Assembly (NCBI GenBank): GCA_905235395.1 | Contig: CAJOLN010000005.1 | Coordinates: 1 to 39,809, forward strand | Direction of reading: 5' to 3' | Source: an uncultured Synergistales bacterium | GTDB taxonomy: Bacteria; Synergistota; Synergistia; Synergistales; Aminobacteriaceae | Length of the DNA: 39,809 nt | Notes under the pieces: generated by a model | The model's database searches: none | The model's input: the letters and a program-made list of their open reading frames with translations, nothing else | Told to the model about the DNA's origin: nothing | Position numbers and translations under genes: made by a program | Shown here: in pieces, positions 15,536 through 26,802 of the stretch | Layout of the letters: every line of letters starts with the position of its first letter | Numbering within the stretch: the stretch's first letter is position 1

Positions 15536-16393
15536 TTATTTATGCCATTCGCAAAGCAGACCTGTAGCTACGAACATTGAACTCCATGTACCCGCGATGA
15601 TTCCAACGAGCATAGCATAACTGAAAGCCATAAGGACAGGCCCGCCCCAAACGCATAATGCAATCACTGGGAACAAAGTCGTGAGTGTAGTGTTGATTGT
15701 TCGCGACAATGTTTGATTCAGTGATTTGTTGACAAGATTCACTATTCCTTCACGCGAAAGGCTGCCCCAGTTCTCACGCACACGATCCAATATGATTATT
15801 GTGTTGTTGAGCGAATAACCTACAATCGTGAGAATTGCCGCAATGAATGATGAAGATATTTCCATTTGTGTGATGCTGAAGAAACCTAATGCGATGATCA
15901 CATCATGAATGAGAGGTACGACACTGACGACAGCGAATCTGAATTGAAACCTGACCGTAATATAAATCAGAATGGCAATGAGAGCAATTGTTACGCCGAT
16001 TATAGCCTGCCTGCGAAGTTCACCGCCTACAACAGGGCCAACTTTTTCAAAGCCGGTAACTTTCATGTCAGCAAAATTTTTCTGCAATGCCTTCACAACA
16101 TTTTCTCTGCTCTCTTCGGTGTCTTCATTCGTTCGGATTATTATTCCCTTCTCGCCGAAATTCTGAATCATTGCCTCGCGTGCCACTACTCCCGAAATTA
16201 CTTCGCGGACTTTCGTGATATCCGGGCGTGTATCGAACTCAACCTGAATTACATTTCCGCCTGTGAAATCGATTCCGAGATTCAAACCGCGTGTTAAGAG
16301 CAGAAATATGCTAATGATGACGCATGCAAGGCTTATTGTAAGTGCAAGCCTTCTATGCTTCATGAAGTCAAAATTTAGATTCAGCATACTCAT
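15536..16393 (-). CDS. secF: Protein translocase subunit SecF
   Basis: 285 residues. Inner-membrane partner of SecD that uses the proton motive force to help complete protein export. It has an N-terminal TM, the LGIDFTGGNVIQVEF motif at the start of the periplasmic domain, and five further TMs. The conserved YSLNNTIIILDRVREN segment of the RND-type membrane core is present. Normal length. The start overlaps the secD stop (ATGA), so the two are translationally coupled, as usual. Confidence 0.96.
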   Translation of the reverse strand: MSMLNLNFDFMKHRRLALTISLACVIISIFLLLTRGLNLGIDFTGGNVIQVEFDTRPDITKVREVISGVVAREAMIQNFGEKGIIIRTNEDTEESRENVVKALQKNFADMKVTGFEKVGPVVGGELRRQAIIGVTIALIAILIYITVRFQFRFAVVSVVPLIHDVIIALGFFSITQMEISSSFIAAILTIVGYSLNNTIIILDRVRENWGSLSREGIVNLVNKSLNQTLSRTINTTLTTLFPVIALCVWGGPVLMAFSYAMLVGIIAGTWSSMFVATGLLCEWHK

Positions 16394-17778
16394 CTTCTAA
16401 TCTCACCTCCGCGTTTGATGAAAAACTGCAATAATGCACGGGTTACAACGACATTAGCGAAGACGCTTGCAACAAGACCGATTGAAAGTGTAACACCGAA
16501 ACCGCGAACTGAACCTGAGCCGAAATAGAACAAAACGAGAGCTGCAATTAAAGTTGTGATATTTGAATCAAGAATCGTAACAAGTGCTTTCCTGAACCCT
16601 GCATCAAGTGCAGCCATAGGAGTTTTTCCTGTGTTACGTTCCTCACGTATTCGTTCATATATCAAAACGTTTCCGTCAACTGCCATTCCGAGCGTGAGAA
16701 TTATGCCTGCGATACCAGGAAGAGTGAGTGTAGCGTTAAAGGCCATGAGTCCCGCGAAGATAAGTAGAATCGTAACGACCAATGCAACATCTGCCGCAAG
16801 TCCTCTGAACTGATAATACAACAGCATGAACACGAGTACCATTCCTGCACCGAATAAACCGGCTTCGAGTCCCTGACGTACACTGTCTGCACCCAAGCTC
16901 GGCCCTACGGATCTGTTCTCTGCTATCTCAACTGCAACGGGCAATGCTCCTGCCTTGAGCATAATCGCGAGTCGTGCTGCCTCATCTGCCGTGAATCTTC
17001 CCGTTATCTGTGCGCGTCCTCCTGCGATTCTGTCCTGAACAACTGGTGCAGATATGACTACGTTATCAAGAACGATAGCCAGTCGTTTGCCTATGAGCTG
17101 TGCGGTTGCATTTTCAAATAATCTTGCGCCTTCCGAATTGAATTCCAGAGACACGCTCATTCTGCCCAGACTGTCTGGTGCAACTTCAGCGTTGATTAAA
17201 TCTTTGCCTGATAAAAGAACAGGGCCAAGCAGATAATATCTTCCTGCTTCTTCTGCGGGAGCTACGATTGAATTATTTATGCTCTTTGAACGTGCGAGCA
17301 AATCCGCGCTTGCATTGCTTATCTGTGCGATTGCTTCTCTCCATCGTTCCTGTGCATTCACAAACTGAATATCGCTGTCATAATTGCTTCTGATTGGTTC
17401 TAAGGGCAAATTGTTTCCTGTTTCGTCAATTGCTTCTCTGAAATCCATCTGTGCAGTTCTCCCGATGAGTTCAAGTGCCGCCTCTGGGTCTTGAATTCCT
17501 GGAAGGTCTACTATGATTCTATCTGTTCCGCTCTTCTGAATTATTGGTTCTGCAACTCCGTATTGATCTACACGATTTCTTAGAACAGCAAGCAGTCTGT
17601 CTATGCTGTCATCTCTTAACGGACTTTCGGGGGTTCCTTTTGCCTGAAGAACTATATGTGCTCCTCCTTTGAGGTCAAGCCCAAGATTCAATCTGCCTGT
17701 TAGTGGCCATACATAGAACAATGCTGCAGCGACTACGATAATGACAACACAGAGACGGATTCTGTCAGTACGATTCAT
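16390..17778 (-). CDS. secD: Protein translocase subunit SecD
   Basis: 462 residues, membrane protein that with SecF forms the accessory translocase complex. Visible are TM1, the GLDLKGGAHIVLQ motif, RNRVDQYGVAEPIIQ in the first periplasmic subdomain, and a C-terminal block of five TMs with GMAVDGNVLIYERIREE. The protein is shorter than E. coli SecD (about 615), as is usual outside the proteobacteria. The start codon directly follows the yajC stop. Confidence 0.96.
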   Translation of the reverse strand: MNRTDRIRLCVVIIVVAAALFYVWPLTGRLNLGLDLKGGAHIVLQAKGTPESPLRDDSIDRLLAVLRNRVDQYGVAEPIIQKSGTDRIIVDLPGIQDPEAALELIGRTAQMDFREAIDETGNNLPLEPIRSNYDSDIQFVNAQERWREAIAQISNASADLLARSKSINNSIVAPAEEAGRYYLLGPVLLSGKDLINAEVAPDSLGRMSVSLEFNSEGARLFENATAQLIGKRLAIVLDNVVISAPVVQDRIAGGRAQITGRFTADEAARLAIMLKAGALPVAVEIAENRSVGPSLGADSVRQGLEAGLFGAGMVLVFMLLYYQFRGLAADVALVVTILLIFAGLMAFNATLTLPGIAGIILTLGMAVDGNVLIYERIREERNTGKTPMAALDAGFRKALVTILDSNITTLIAALVLFYFGSGSVRGFGVTLSIGLVASVFANVVVTRALLQFFIKRGGEIRR

Positions 17779-18186
17779 TTACGATGATGCCCCCTGATTA
17801 TCGAGTGCGGGTTTCTCTGGTGCTGCTGCTGATGCTGTGCGCTTGGTCTGAACCGCTGACTTCAGGATACGAACTCTAACGCCTTCAGCAATTTCAATCT
17901 GGAATGTATCATCACGAACTTCCTTAACAGTTCCCAGAAAGCCGCCAATCGTTACAATCTGATCACCGCGTCCTATGCTGGCTATCATATTGCTGTGCTG
18001 TTTGTCACGTTTACGCTGAGGACGAATAATGAAGAAATAGAAGATGAGAATGAAAATTGCGAGTGGAAAAAGCATTCCCATCAGACTGCCGCCCTGAGCA
18101 GCTCCGCCTTCTGCAGGTGTACCGCCTTCTGTGCCGCCAGTTCCTGATGGTGCAGTTCCTCCGCAGGGATTAATTGCTTCTGCCAT
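17779..18186 (-). CDS. yajC: YajC-family preprotein translocase subunit with Gly/Ala-rich N-terminal extension
   Basis: 135 residues. One TM (about 37-54, LFPLAIFILIFYFFIIRPQ) is followed by the YajC cytoplasmic domain with RPQRKRDKQHSNMIASIGRG and VTIGGFLGTVKEV. The first 30 residues are a low-complexity Gly, Ala, Thr and Glu segment (GGTEGGTPAEGGAAQGG) not found in E. coli YajC. A C-terminal Ala-rich tail is also present. Its place immediately before secD is the standard order. The function of YajC is accessory to SecDF. Confidence 0.9.
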   Translation of the reverse strand: MAEAINPCGGTAPSGTGGTEGGTPAEGGAAQGGSLMGMLFPLAIFILIFYFFIIRPQRKRDKQHSNMIASIGRGDQIVTIGGFLGTVKEVRDDTFQIEIAEGVRVRILKSAVQTKRTASAAAPEKPALDNQGASS

Positions 18187-18210
18187 ATCTGAAACATTAC
18201 CTCCAAAAAA

Positions 18211-18633
18211 TTATTGTCTGTGCCACGCTACTGCTTCAATTTCAAGTCCAACACCTTTGGGCAGGTCTTTCACTGCAACAAATGAACGTGCTGGTGCCTG
18301 AGTATCGAAGTATGACGCGTAGACTTCATTGACCGCCGTGAAATTATTGATGTCCGTAACAAACACAGTAGTCTTCACGACATCAGAGAGTGTGTAACCT
18401 GATGCCTCAAGAATTGCTTTCACATTCTCCAATGACTGCCTGGCCTGCGATGCGATATCAGGTGCAATATTTCCAGTCTTAGGGTCTACTGGTATCTGAC
18501 CTGAGACATAAAGAGTTTCGCCCGCCTGAATAGCCTGTGAGTACGGGCCTATAGCCGCCGGAGCATTTTCGGTTGAGACTGCGCGTTTGACTTCAGCGTA
18601 CCTAAAAATTATTTCAGGATCAACAAAGGCCAT
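18211..18633 (-). CDS. ridA: RidA-family enamine/imine deaminase
   Basis: 140 residues. RidA proteins hydrolyse reactive 2-aminoacrylate released by PLP enzymes. Core motifs are STENAPAAIGPYSQAI, YVSGQIPVDPKTG, a central ENVKAILEASGY, and the C-terminal RSFVAVKDLPKGVGLEIEAVA with the active-site Arg. About 15 residues precede the usual start (MAFVDPEIIFRYAEV). The extension looks real, because its ATG has a good AGGAG eight bases upstream and no other start is available. It lies 12 bases after eno and 24 before yajC, so it is part of that operon. Confidence 0.93.
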   Translation of the reverse strand: MAFVDPEIIFRYAEVKRAVSTENAPAAIGPYSQAIQAGETLYVSGQIPVDPKTGNIAPDIASQARQSLENVKAILEASGYTLSDVVKTTVFVTDINNFTAVNEVYASYFDTQAPARSFVAVKDLPKGVGLEIEAVAWHRQ

Positions 18634-18645
18634 TGATGAACTCCT

Positions 18646-19977
<1,332 letters not shown>

Positions 19978-19980
19978 CTA

Positions 19981-19986
19981 ATTATA
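19981..19986 (-). promoter_or_regulatory. Likely -10 element of the eno operon
   Basis: The minus strand reads TATAAT 43-48 bases before the enolase ATG. The upstream region is T-rich (TTTAAT 16 bases before) but has no strong -35. Confidence 0.45.
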
Positions 19987-20003
19987 AATGCCCGTTCCAA
20001 AAA

Positions 20004-20279
20004 TTAAAATGGTTTTTCGTCAGGCTTCACTGTCCTTTCTTCCATTTGTTCCCATGATACTGTCTTCGGTCTCCTCAGCATTGCTTCATCTGCACATAAT
20101 ACTTTTACTTTCAGAACACGATTTATGTATGCGATTTCAATCACATTGCCTTCTCGGACTTCACTTGATGATTTGCATTCACGACCTTCAAGACGTACTG
20201 CTCCTAGTTCAATCATTTCTTGTGCAACTGTTCTGCGTTTTACGAGTCGTGCGAGCTTCAGAAATTTATCGAGCCTCAA
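20004..20279 (-). CDS. rqcP: S4-domain RNA-binding protein, RqcP/Hsp15 type
   Basis: 91 residues. It is almost entirely an S4 domain: RLDKFLKLARLVKRRTVAQ, then GAVRLEGRECKSSSEVREGN. The length and sequence fit RqcP (formerly YlmH-like/YabO), which stabilises tRNA in the 50S P site during RqcH-driven alanine tailing of stalled chains. E. coli Hsp15 is a longer relative. The start is TTG with AAGGAAG about 10 bases upstream. It lies divergent from the toxin-antitoxin pair. No rqcH is in the window, so the role is from family resemblance. Confidence 0.8.
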   Translation of the reverse strand: MRLDKFLKLARLVKRRTVAQEMIELGAVRLEGRECKSSSEVREGNVIEIAYINRVLKVKVLCADEAMLRRPKTVSWEQMEERTVKPDEKPF

Positions 20280-20300
20280 TTGTGATTCACTTCCTTCATG

Positions 20301-20306
20301 TATAAT
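20301..20306 (+). promoter_or_regulatory. Probable -10 element of the toxin-antitoxin pair
   Basis: TATAAT lies 36-41 bases before the antitoxin ATG. TTGTGA is 15 bases upstream, a slightly short spacer. GAGGAG precedes the ATG. Confidence 0.5.
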
Positions 20307-20341
20307 TACAAAACAATATTAACATTTGAGGAGTGATATTT

Positions 20342-20512
20342 ATGGAGCAGATATTATCGCGAAAAATCGATTGGAGAACAATCAAAATTTACGATGAAGA
20401 CGGAAGTCAGATTAAAAATCCGCGTACCTTGAAGGCAATAGCTGAAGCTCAGGAGATTGCAGAAGAATGGAAACAAAGCATAAAAAGTTACAACGAGGAT
20501 AATTATGACTGA
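20342..20512 (+). CDS. Short putative antitoxin for the YafQ-type toxin
   Basis: 56 residues, too short for usual gene callers. The segment NPRTLKAIAEAQEIAEEWKQ (26-45) resembles the toxin-neutralising C-terminal part of RelB/DinJ-type antitoxins (NAETLAAIEEA-like). The N-terminal ribbon-helix-helix DNA-binding domain of DinJ is not recognisable; only about 24 residues precede this segment. GAGGAG lies nine bases before the ATG. The stop overlaps the toxin start by eight bases, the typical antitoxin-first arrangement. I infer antitoxin function from position and this partial resemblance. Confidence 0.7.
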   Translation: MEQILSRKIDWRTIKIYDEDGSQIKNPRTLKAIAEAQEIAEEWKQSIKSYNEDNYD

Positions 20513-20834
20513 TAAGAAGAGAACTGCAGCAGGCAAACGTACAAATCTTCCACGAGACTCAAGAAAAACGAAAGATTTTGTGAAAACTTGGGAAATACTT
20601 TCGCGTTCAGGAAAACATGACATGAACCGTGTTAAAGAAATTATGCTGTTGCTCATAGCTAACGATGCACCTCTTCCTCCTGAATGGAAAGACCATCAAC
20701 TGAACGGTGAATATGAAAAACTAAGAGAATGTCATATCAAAGGAGACCTGCTTCTCGTATATCACATAGAGAAGGTAAGTGTAGGTGAGCTAGTTATATT
20801 TGTTGACATTGGAACTCACTCGGAAATATTCTAA
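20505..20834 (+). CDS. YafQ-family type II toxin (RelE/ParE fold mRNA interferase)
   Basis: 109 residues. It resembles E. coli YafQ, a ribosome-dependent mRNA endonuclease. HDMNRVKEIMLLLIANDAPL, PPEWKDHQLNGEYEKLRECH, DLLLVYHI and GTHSEIF correspond to the conserved blocks. The histidines in KDH, ECH and GTH, the Asp in GDL and the terminal Phe match the YafQ catalytic set. The Trp that usually follows the Asp is Leu here. The N-terminus has about 20 extra basic residues (MTDKKRTAAGKRTNLPRDSRK). It is translationally coupled to the short upstream gene. Confidence 0.85.
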   Translation: MTDKKRTAAGKRTNLPRDSRKTKDFVKTWEILSRSGKHDMNRVKEIMLLLIANDAPLPPEWKDHQLNGEYEKLRECHIKGDLLLVYHIEKVSVGELVIFVDIGTHSEIF

Positions 20835-20837
20835 CAT

Positions 20838-20874
20838 AAAAAAATTACTGTCCTCAAAAACTCAATGGGGACAG
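20838..20874 (-). terminator. Rho-independent terminator after the ankyrin gene
   Basis: CTGTCCTC (20848-20855) pairs with GGGGACAG (20867-20874), 8 bp with one wobble. In the minus-strand direction it is followed by TAATTTTTTT. The plus side has A-rich, not T-rich, sequence. Confidence 0.75.
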
Positions 20875-20892
20875 CGCAAAAAATTTCTTCAA

Positions 20893-21372
20893 TTATCTCT
20901 TTGCTCCTGCATCACTCAGAATTTCAATTATCTCGCGTCTTCCCTGTTCTTCAGACTTATACCCGTAACGCAATGCCTCACTCATCGGTGAAGTCCCGGT
21001 TTTGTCACGCACATTCACATTCACTCCGAATGACATAACTACTCTCACAACTTCGGGCCTTCCTCCGCGTATCGCACTGTTCAGAATTCCTGCTCCCGTT
21101 CTTGGACGCTTTGAGAAGTCAAGACCGTAACGCTGTGCAGATGATATTAACAGTCTGGTGACTTCAGGGTCAGGATTGGAATATGACGCAGTGATTAATA
21201 CCTGCTCTGTTGGTTTTGCTCCTGCGTCCAGAGCTGCCTGGACATCATGAAGAGATCCGTTACTGCATAAAATCGCGAAATTTCTGGAGTTCATTCTTAC
21301 TGCACCGTAGGCAAGAGAAGAAATAACAAGTGCAAATACAAATATAACTGCAATAATTCTGCTGCGTCTCAT
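20893..21372 (-). CDS. Exported ankyrin-repeat protein
   Basis: 159 residues. An N-terminal signal peptide or anchor (MRRSRIIAVIFVFALVIS, ending SLAYGA) is followed by about three ankyrin-type repeats: SLHDVQAALDAGAKPTEQVL, then a TRLLISSAQ repeat, then a REVV-type repeat with ASFGVNVNVRDK-like sequence and TSPMSEALRYGY, closing with IIEILSDAGAKR. Ankyrin repeats bind proteins; the partner is unknown. It is a single-gene unit between two terminators, with a long leader of about 140 bases if the extended -10 at 21519 is used. Confidence 0.8.
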   Translation of the reverse strand: MRRSRIIAVIFVFALVISSLAYGAVRMNSRNFAILCSNGSLHDVQAALDAGAKPTEQVLITASYSNPDPEVTRLLISSAQRYGLDFSKRPRTGAGILNSAIRGGRPEVVRVVMSFGVNVNVRDKTGTSPMSEALRYGYKSEEQGRREIIEILSDAGAKR

Positions 21373-21442
21373 TATATAAAATCCTCCATGGAAAATAGAA
21401 AATGATAAGTGATAAACGCAACAAAACTTTCTTTGCCTATGA

Positions 21443-21448
21443 TATAAT
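21443..21448 (+). promoter_or_regulatory. Plus-strand -10 element before a hairpin RNA
   Basis: TATAAT lies seven bases before a 42-base hairpin starting at 21455. No plus-strand gene lies between it and the terminator at 21584. No good -35 is visible. Confidence 0.3.
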
Positions 21449-21454
21449 TGCGGC

Positions 21455-21558
21455 GTAAGACAAGAGAAAACATTCCTTAATGTTTGTTGTGCTTACCCTT
21501 AATTTTTACCCAAAATTTATTATAGCATATATGCTTGTCTTTCTTTGTTTTTTTTTTT
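21455..21558 (+). ncRNA. Candidate small structured RNA in the ankyrin-pgm intergenic region
   Basis: A local hairpin spans 21455-21496: GTAAG/CTTAC, ACAA/TTGT after one bulged G, an internal loop, then AAACATT/AATGTTT with a CCTT loop, 16 pairs in all. Its 5' arm AAGACAAG (21457-21464) is also perfectly complementary to CTTGTCTT (21534-21541), which is followed by an 11-T run. Two mutually exclusive folds are therefore possible. The region contains no open reading frame of its own. Equally, it could be the leader of the minus-strand ankyrin gene. No RNA family recognised. Confidence 0.3.
21519..21527 (-). promoter_or_regulatory. Extended -10 promoter for the ankyrin gene
   Basis: The minus strand reads TGCTATAAT, a perfect extended -10. 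The same nine bases precede the phosphatase gene at 34622. No -35 is needed for this class. It would give a leader of about 140 bases containing the hairpin at 21455-21496. Confidence 0.45.
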
Positions 21559-21583
21559 GTTGCGTAATTACACTAAAATTAAA

Positions 21584-21613
21584 CCCTCCGGCAATAAACC
21601 AGAGGGCTTTTTT
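21584..21613. terminator. Terminator hairpin after pgm
   Basis: CCCTC (21584-21588) pairs with GAGGG (21602-21606), with GG/CC stacked inside after one mismatch. It is flanked by CTTTTTTT on the plus side and by GTTTAATTTT on the minus side. It lies 25 bases past the pgm stop. Confidence 0.75.
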
Positions 21614-21630
21614 TATTCTCGTCAAAAAAT

Positions 21631-23235
21631 TTACGCGATTATTGCTTGTGCTTCCGTCTGAATCTTTTTCAGGTGTTCCGGGCTTACAAAACTTTCTGCG
21701 TATAGTTTGCAGATGTTCTCCGTTCCCGATGGACGAGCAGCAAACCAGCCGTTAGCAGTTGTAACTTTAAGACCTCCGATTGATGCGTTATTGCCCGGTG
21801 CCTTCGTGAACTTCCCAGTAATCTTATCGCCTGCAAGTGTGTCCGCTTTGATGTCTTCGGGTGAAAGTTTTCCGAGTGCCGCTTTCTGTTCTGGTGTAGC
21901 CGGTGTATCAATGCGAGCATAAAAACTCGTGCCGTATTTCTTCGCAATCTCTGCGTAATGTTCTGCCGGGTTCTTGCCTGTTACTGCTGTAATCTCAACT
22001 GCAAGCAAGTCCATGATGATCCCGTCTTTGTCCGTCGTCCACACTGAGCCGTCTCTGCATAGGAAACTTGCTCCTGCACTTTCTTCTCCTCCGAAGCCCA
22101 TTGAACCGTCAAGGAGACCTTCAACGAACCATTTGAAGCCTACAGGTACTTCACAGAGTTTTCTTCCAATGCCTTCTGTCACGCGGTCAATGATTGAACT
22201 TGATACTACAGTCTTTCCTACTGCCGCATCAGAACGCCAGCCCTTACGTGATGTGAAGAGGTGCTGAACTGCAACTGCGAGATATGCATTTGGATTCATG
22301 AGACCCTGAGGAGTTACGATTCCATGTCTGTCATAATCCGTGTCATTTCCGAACGCTATATCATAATCATCTTTCAGCTTGATGAGATTCGCCATTGCAT
22401 ATGGAGATGAACAATCCATTCTGATTTTTCCGTCATGATCTGGTGGCATGAATGAAAAAGTCGGATCAAGATTCGGATTCACGACTTCGAGATTTTTTAT
22501 GCCGTATACTTCTGCGATTGGTTCCCAGTAATTTATACCTGAACCGCCGAGAGGATCTGCTCCAATCTTGAGGCCCGACTTCGCGATTGCGTCCATGTCT
22601 ACAACTGTTGCAAGTGCCTTCACGTATGGCATAACGAAATCTTCAAAGTGAACATTGTCCATTTTGATTGCCTTCTCAAACGGGATACGCTTGATTGAAT
22701 TTACACCCTGACGAATGAGTTCATTTGCTCTGTTCTGAATCTTTGATGTAATTTCAGGGCTTGCAGGGCCTCCTGATGGCGGATCATACTTTATGCCTCC
22801 GTCTGTTGGAGGGTTATGCGAAGGGGTAATCACCATTCCGTCAGCAGTTTTGTTGCCGGGCGTACGATTGTGTTCAAGGATTGCGCGTGATACGACAGGT
22901 GTAGGCGTAGGTGCAAAATCCTTCTGAAGGATAATCTCGACTCCGTTAGCCGCAAGTACCTCAACGCATGTTCTCATTGAAGGTTCAGAGAGTGCATGTG
23001 TGTCTGCTCCGATGTATAACGGGCCGGGAATTCCTTCCGCTGTTCTGTGTTCATAGACTGCCTGAGCAATTGCGAGTATGTGAGATTCATTGAAGCTGTG
23101 AAGTGCAGAACTTCCTCTGTGTCCTGATGTTCCGAATGCTACCTGATGTGTCTTATCGTCAGGATTGGGTACGAGAGTGTAGTAGTCGCTTATGAGTGAG
23201 GGAATGTTGACGATTTTTTTCTTTTGGGCCTGCAT
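21631..23235 (-). CDS. pgm: Phosphoglucomutase (alpha-D-glucose-specific)
   Basis: 534 residues, close to E. coli Pgm (546). It interconverts glucose 1- and 6-phosphate for glycogen, LPS and sugar-nucleotide synthesis. Motifs: [10 protein letters not shown] near the N-terminus, the phosphoserine loop [20 protein letters not shown], metal-binding [11 protein letters not shown], sugar-binding [10 protein letters not shown], and phosphate-binding [16 protein letters not shown] at the C-terminus. It is monocistronic, divergent from the beta-glucosidase gene, with a terminator downstream. Confidence 0.96.
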   Translation of the reverse strand: MQAQKKKIVNIPSLISDYYTLVPNPDDKTHQVAFGTSGHRGSSALHSFNESHILAIAQAVYEHRTAEGIPGPLYIGADTHALSEPSMRTCVEVLAANGVEIILQKDFAPTPTPVVSRAILEHNRTPGNKTADGMVITPSHNPPTDGGIKYDPPSGGPASPEITSKIQNRANELIRQGVNSIKRIPFEKAIKMDNVHFEDFVMPYVKALATVVDMDAIAKSGLKIGADPLGGSGINYWEPIAEVYGIKNLEVVNPNLDPTFSFMPPDHDGKIRMDCSSPYAMANLIKLKDDYDIAFGNDTDYDRHGIVTPQGLMNPNAYLAVAVQHLFTSRKGWRSDAAVGKTVVSSSIIDRVTEGIGRKLCEVPVGFKWFVEGLLDGSMGFGGEESAGASFLCRDGSVWTTDKDGIIMDLLAVEITAVTGKNPAEHYAEIAKKYGTSFYARIDTPATPEQKAALGKLSPEDIKADTLAGDKITGKFTKAPGNNASIGGLKVTTANGWFAARPSGTENICKLYAESFVSPEHLKKIQTEAQAIIA

Positions 23236-23352
23236 AGAATAAACCTCCGTTCTTGAATCTGTAATTTAATGGGATTGTGTATAGTTTAAATCTTAAATGC
23301 AAAAATTCAAAACATGATTTTACGATTATGATATGATTTTCTCACCCAATAA

Positions 23353-24831
<1,479 letters not shown>

Positions 24832-24862
24832 AATCATAAAATTTTTCACAGGAGGTAACATA

Positions 24863-26761
24863 ATGGACTTCAAAGAATTAGCAGCAATAATCATCGAGAA
24901 CATCGGCGGAAAAGGGAACGTAAAATCAGTTGTACATTGTGCAACACGTTTACGTTTCACTCTCCACAATGACGCTTCAGCAAAGACAGATGTGCTCACA
25001 AAAACGAAAGGCATTCTCTCAGTTGTCAATGCAGGCGGTCAGTATCAAATCGTAATCGGCCCTGATGTTCCGCAGCTCTATCAGGAAGTGTTAGCTCAGG
25101 GAGGATTTGAATCAGCAGCAGCAGTTGATGACCCCGAAGCAGAAAAAAATGATAACAGATCAAAACTCAGCAGATTACTTGAGAGTATAGCGAGTATCTT
25201 TCAGCCAATCATACCGGCAATCACAGGCGCAGGATTACTCAAAGCATTAATGGCACTGTTCGCATGGTTAGGTTGGCTCAAATCAGGAACACAGACATAC
25301 ATAATACTAAACGCAATGGCTGACGCTGCATTCTACTTCATGCCGATTCTGCTCGCTGCTTCATGTGCAAGAAAATTCAAATGCAATCAGGGTAACGCAT
25401 TAGCACTCGCAGGAGTGTTAGTGTATCCTTCATTCGTGAGTTTAATGGGAGGAAAAGAAGCTGTTACGTTTCTGGGCTTCCTTCCTGTAACAAAAGCTGT
25501 ATATGCTTCATCAGTCATTCCCATAATACTCGGCGTATGGTTCATGTCCATAGTTGAACATTATGTGCAGAAAGTTTCACCGAAGGCAGTAAAATTCTTC
25601 TCCGTTCCGTTAATCAGTCTCATTGTCGGTGCAACTGTTACTATCACTCTCTTAGGCCCAATAGGATCATGGGTATCTGGTTTAATCAACACGCTCTTCA
25701 CATGGATGAATACAAATATAGCCTGGCTTGTTCCTACAATAGTGGGCATATTCTCACCGTTACTCGTCATGACAGGCACGCACTACGGACTGATTCCAAT
25801 CGGCACAAATAATCTTGCTACAGTCAAATGGGATTCAGTCGTTATCGGAATGTTACCGTCAAATGTTGCTCAGGGTGCAGCAGGTCTCGCAGTTGCATTG
25901 CGTTCAAAGAACCCTGACACGAAACAGCAGGCATCATCTGCGGGACTTACGGCTGTACTCGGCATAACTGAACCTGTATTGTACGGTGTAAATATGAAAT
26001 TCACTTTCCCGTTATACGCGGCCATGATAGGAGGAGGTCTCGGAGGTTTGTATCTCGGCTTAACGAAAGTTGCACGCTTTGCAGGAGGTTCACCTGGATT
26101 GCTCGTTCTTCCGGCGTATATTCCTCCTGCTGATGTTGCTGATCTCGGTTACACTATGACTAACTTCCTTAATGCTGTGATAGGTGGTGTAGTTATTGCT
26201 TTCGTGGGAGCATTTGTATCTTGCAATATCATGTTCGACATCTGGAAACGTCAGGGCAGACTCGCTCCCGAAGAAGTAAACGGTCTTGATGTTCTTCCTG
26301 ATGTACCTGATGATGCAATTGTCGCGACAGTAAACGGAAAATTCATAGGGCCTGATGATATTAAAGATGAAATGTTCGCTCGTCAGGATATGGGTCAGAC
26401 AGTCGCAATTGAACCTTCAGACGGAACTGTCTGTGCTCCTGTAAACGGAAAAATTGAAATGATTTTTGAGACAGGACACGCTTTCGGAATGAGAATGTCT
26501 GACGGAACAGGTTTATTGATTCACATCGGAGTTGATACAGTCAATCTCAAAGGTAAGGGCTTCACTGTTCTCAGGAAAGCCGGCGATAACGTCAAGGCAG
26601 GAGAACCTATTGTGCGCGTTGACCTCGACGTTCTGAAGAAAGCAGGATATTCTTCACAGACCATGATAGTAATCACTGAACCAGCAGACGAAAATAAACC
26701 TGTAAAGTTTAAGGAGTTCGGAAAGACAGTAGCAAGAGGAGACATCATCAACATAGTGTAA
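24863..26761 (+). CDS. PTS beta-glucoside-type EIIBCA permease
   Basis: 632 residues, inner-membrane sugar phosphotransferase with domain order IIB-IIC-IIA as in BglF. IIB: phospho-Cys26 in VVHCATRLRF. IIC: about ten TMs with the conserved AGLTAVLGITEPVLYGVN-like loop. IIA at the C-terminus: DGTVCAPVNGKI and the phospho-His in LLIHIGVDTVNLKGKGF. It imports and phosphorylates a beta-glucoside (cellobiose, arbutin or salicin class), which the upstream GH1 enzyme cleaves. The start is ATG 24863, with AGGAGG eight bases upstream. An in-frame ATG at 24800 overlaps the GH1 gene and is not supported. Confidence 0.94.
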   Translation: MDFKELAAIIIENIGGKGNVKSVVHCATRLRFTLHNDASAKTDVLTKTKGILSVVNAGGQYQIVIGPDVPQLYQEVLAQGGFESAAAVDDPEAEKNDNRSKLSRLLESIASIFQPIIPAITGAGLLKALMALFAWLGWLKSGTQTYIILNAMADAAFYFMPILLAASCARKFKCNQGNALALAGVLVYPSFVSLMGGKEAVTFLGFLPVTKAVYASSVIPIILGVWFMSIVEHYVQKVSPKAVKFFSVPLISLIVGATVTITLLGPIGSWVSGLINTLFTWMNTNIAWLVPTIVGIFSPLLVMTGTHYGLIPIGTNNLATVKWDSVVIGMLPSNVAQGAAGLAVALRSKNPDTKQQASSAGLTAVLGITEPVLYGVNMKFTFPLYAAMIGGGLGGLYLGLTKVARFAGGSPGLLVLPAYIPPADVADLGYTMTNFLNAVIGGVVIAFVGAFVSCNIMFDIWKRQGRLAPEEVNGLDVLPDVPDDAIVATVNGKFIGPDDIKDEMFARQDMGQTVAIEPSDGTVCAPVNGKIEMIFETGHAFGMRMSDGTGLLIHIGVDTVNLKGKGFTVLRKAGDNVKAGEPIVRVDLDVLKKAGYSSQTMIVITEPADENKPVKFKEFGKTVARGDIINIV

Positions 26762-26774
26762 ATAAATCTCTTAG

Positions 26775-26802
26775 GCCCGGATTTTATATGTCCGGGCTTT
26801 TT
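26775..26802 (+). terminator. Rho-independent terminator after the PTS gene
   Basis: GCCCGGA (26775-26781) pairs with TCCGGGC (26791-26797), a perfect 7-bp stem followed by TTTTTC. The minus side lacks a T-run, so it stops plus-strand transcription only. Confidence 0.9.

Noticed and set aside
20354-20656. Minus-strand reading frame antisense to the toxin-antitoxin pair
   Set aside because: It is the mirror of two well-supported plus-strand genes and resembles no family.
21480-21755. Plus-strand reading frame of about 91 codons across the pgm 3' end
   Set aside because: It runs antisense into the pgm coding region, crosses a terminator hairpin and has no ribosome-binding site.
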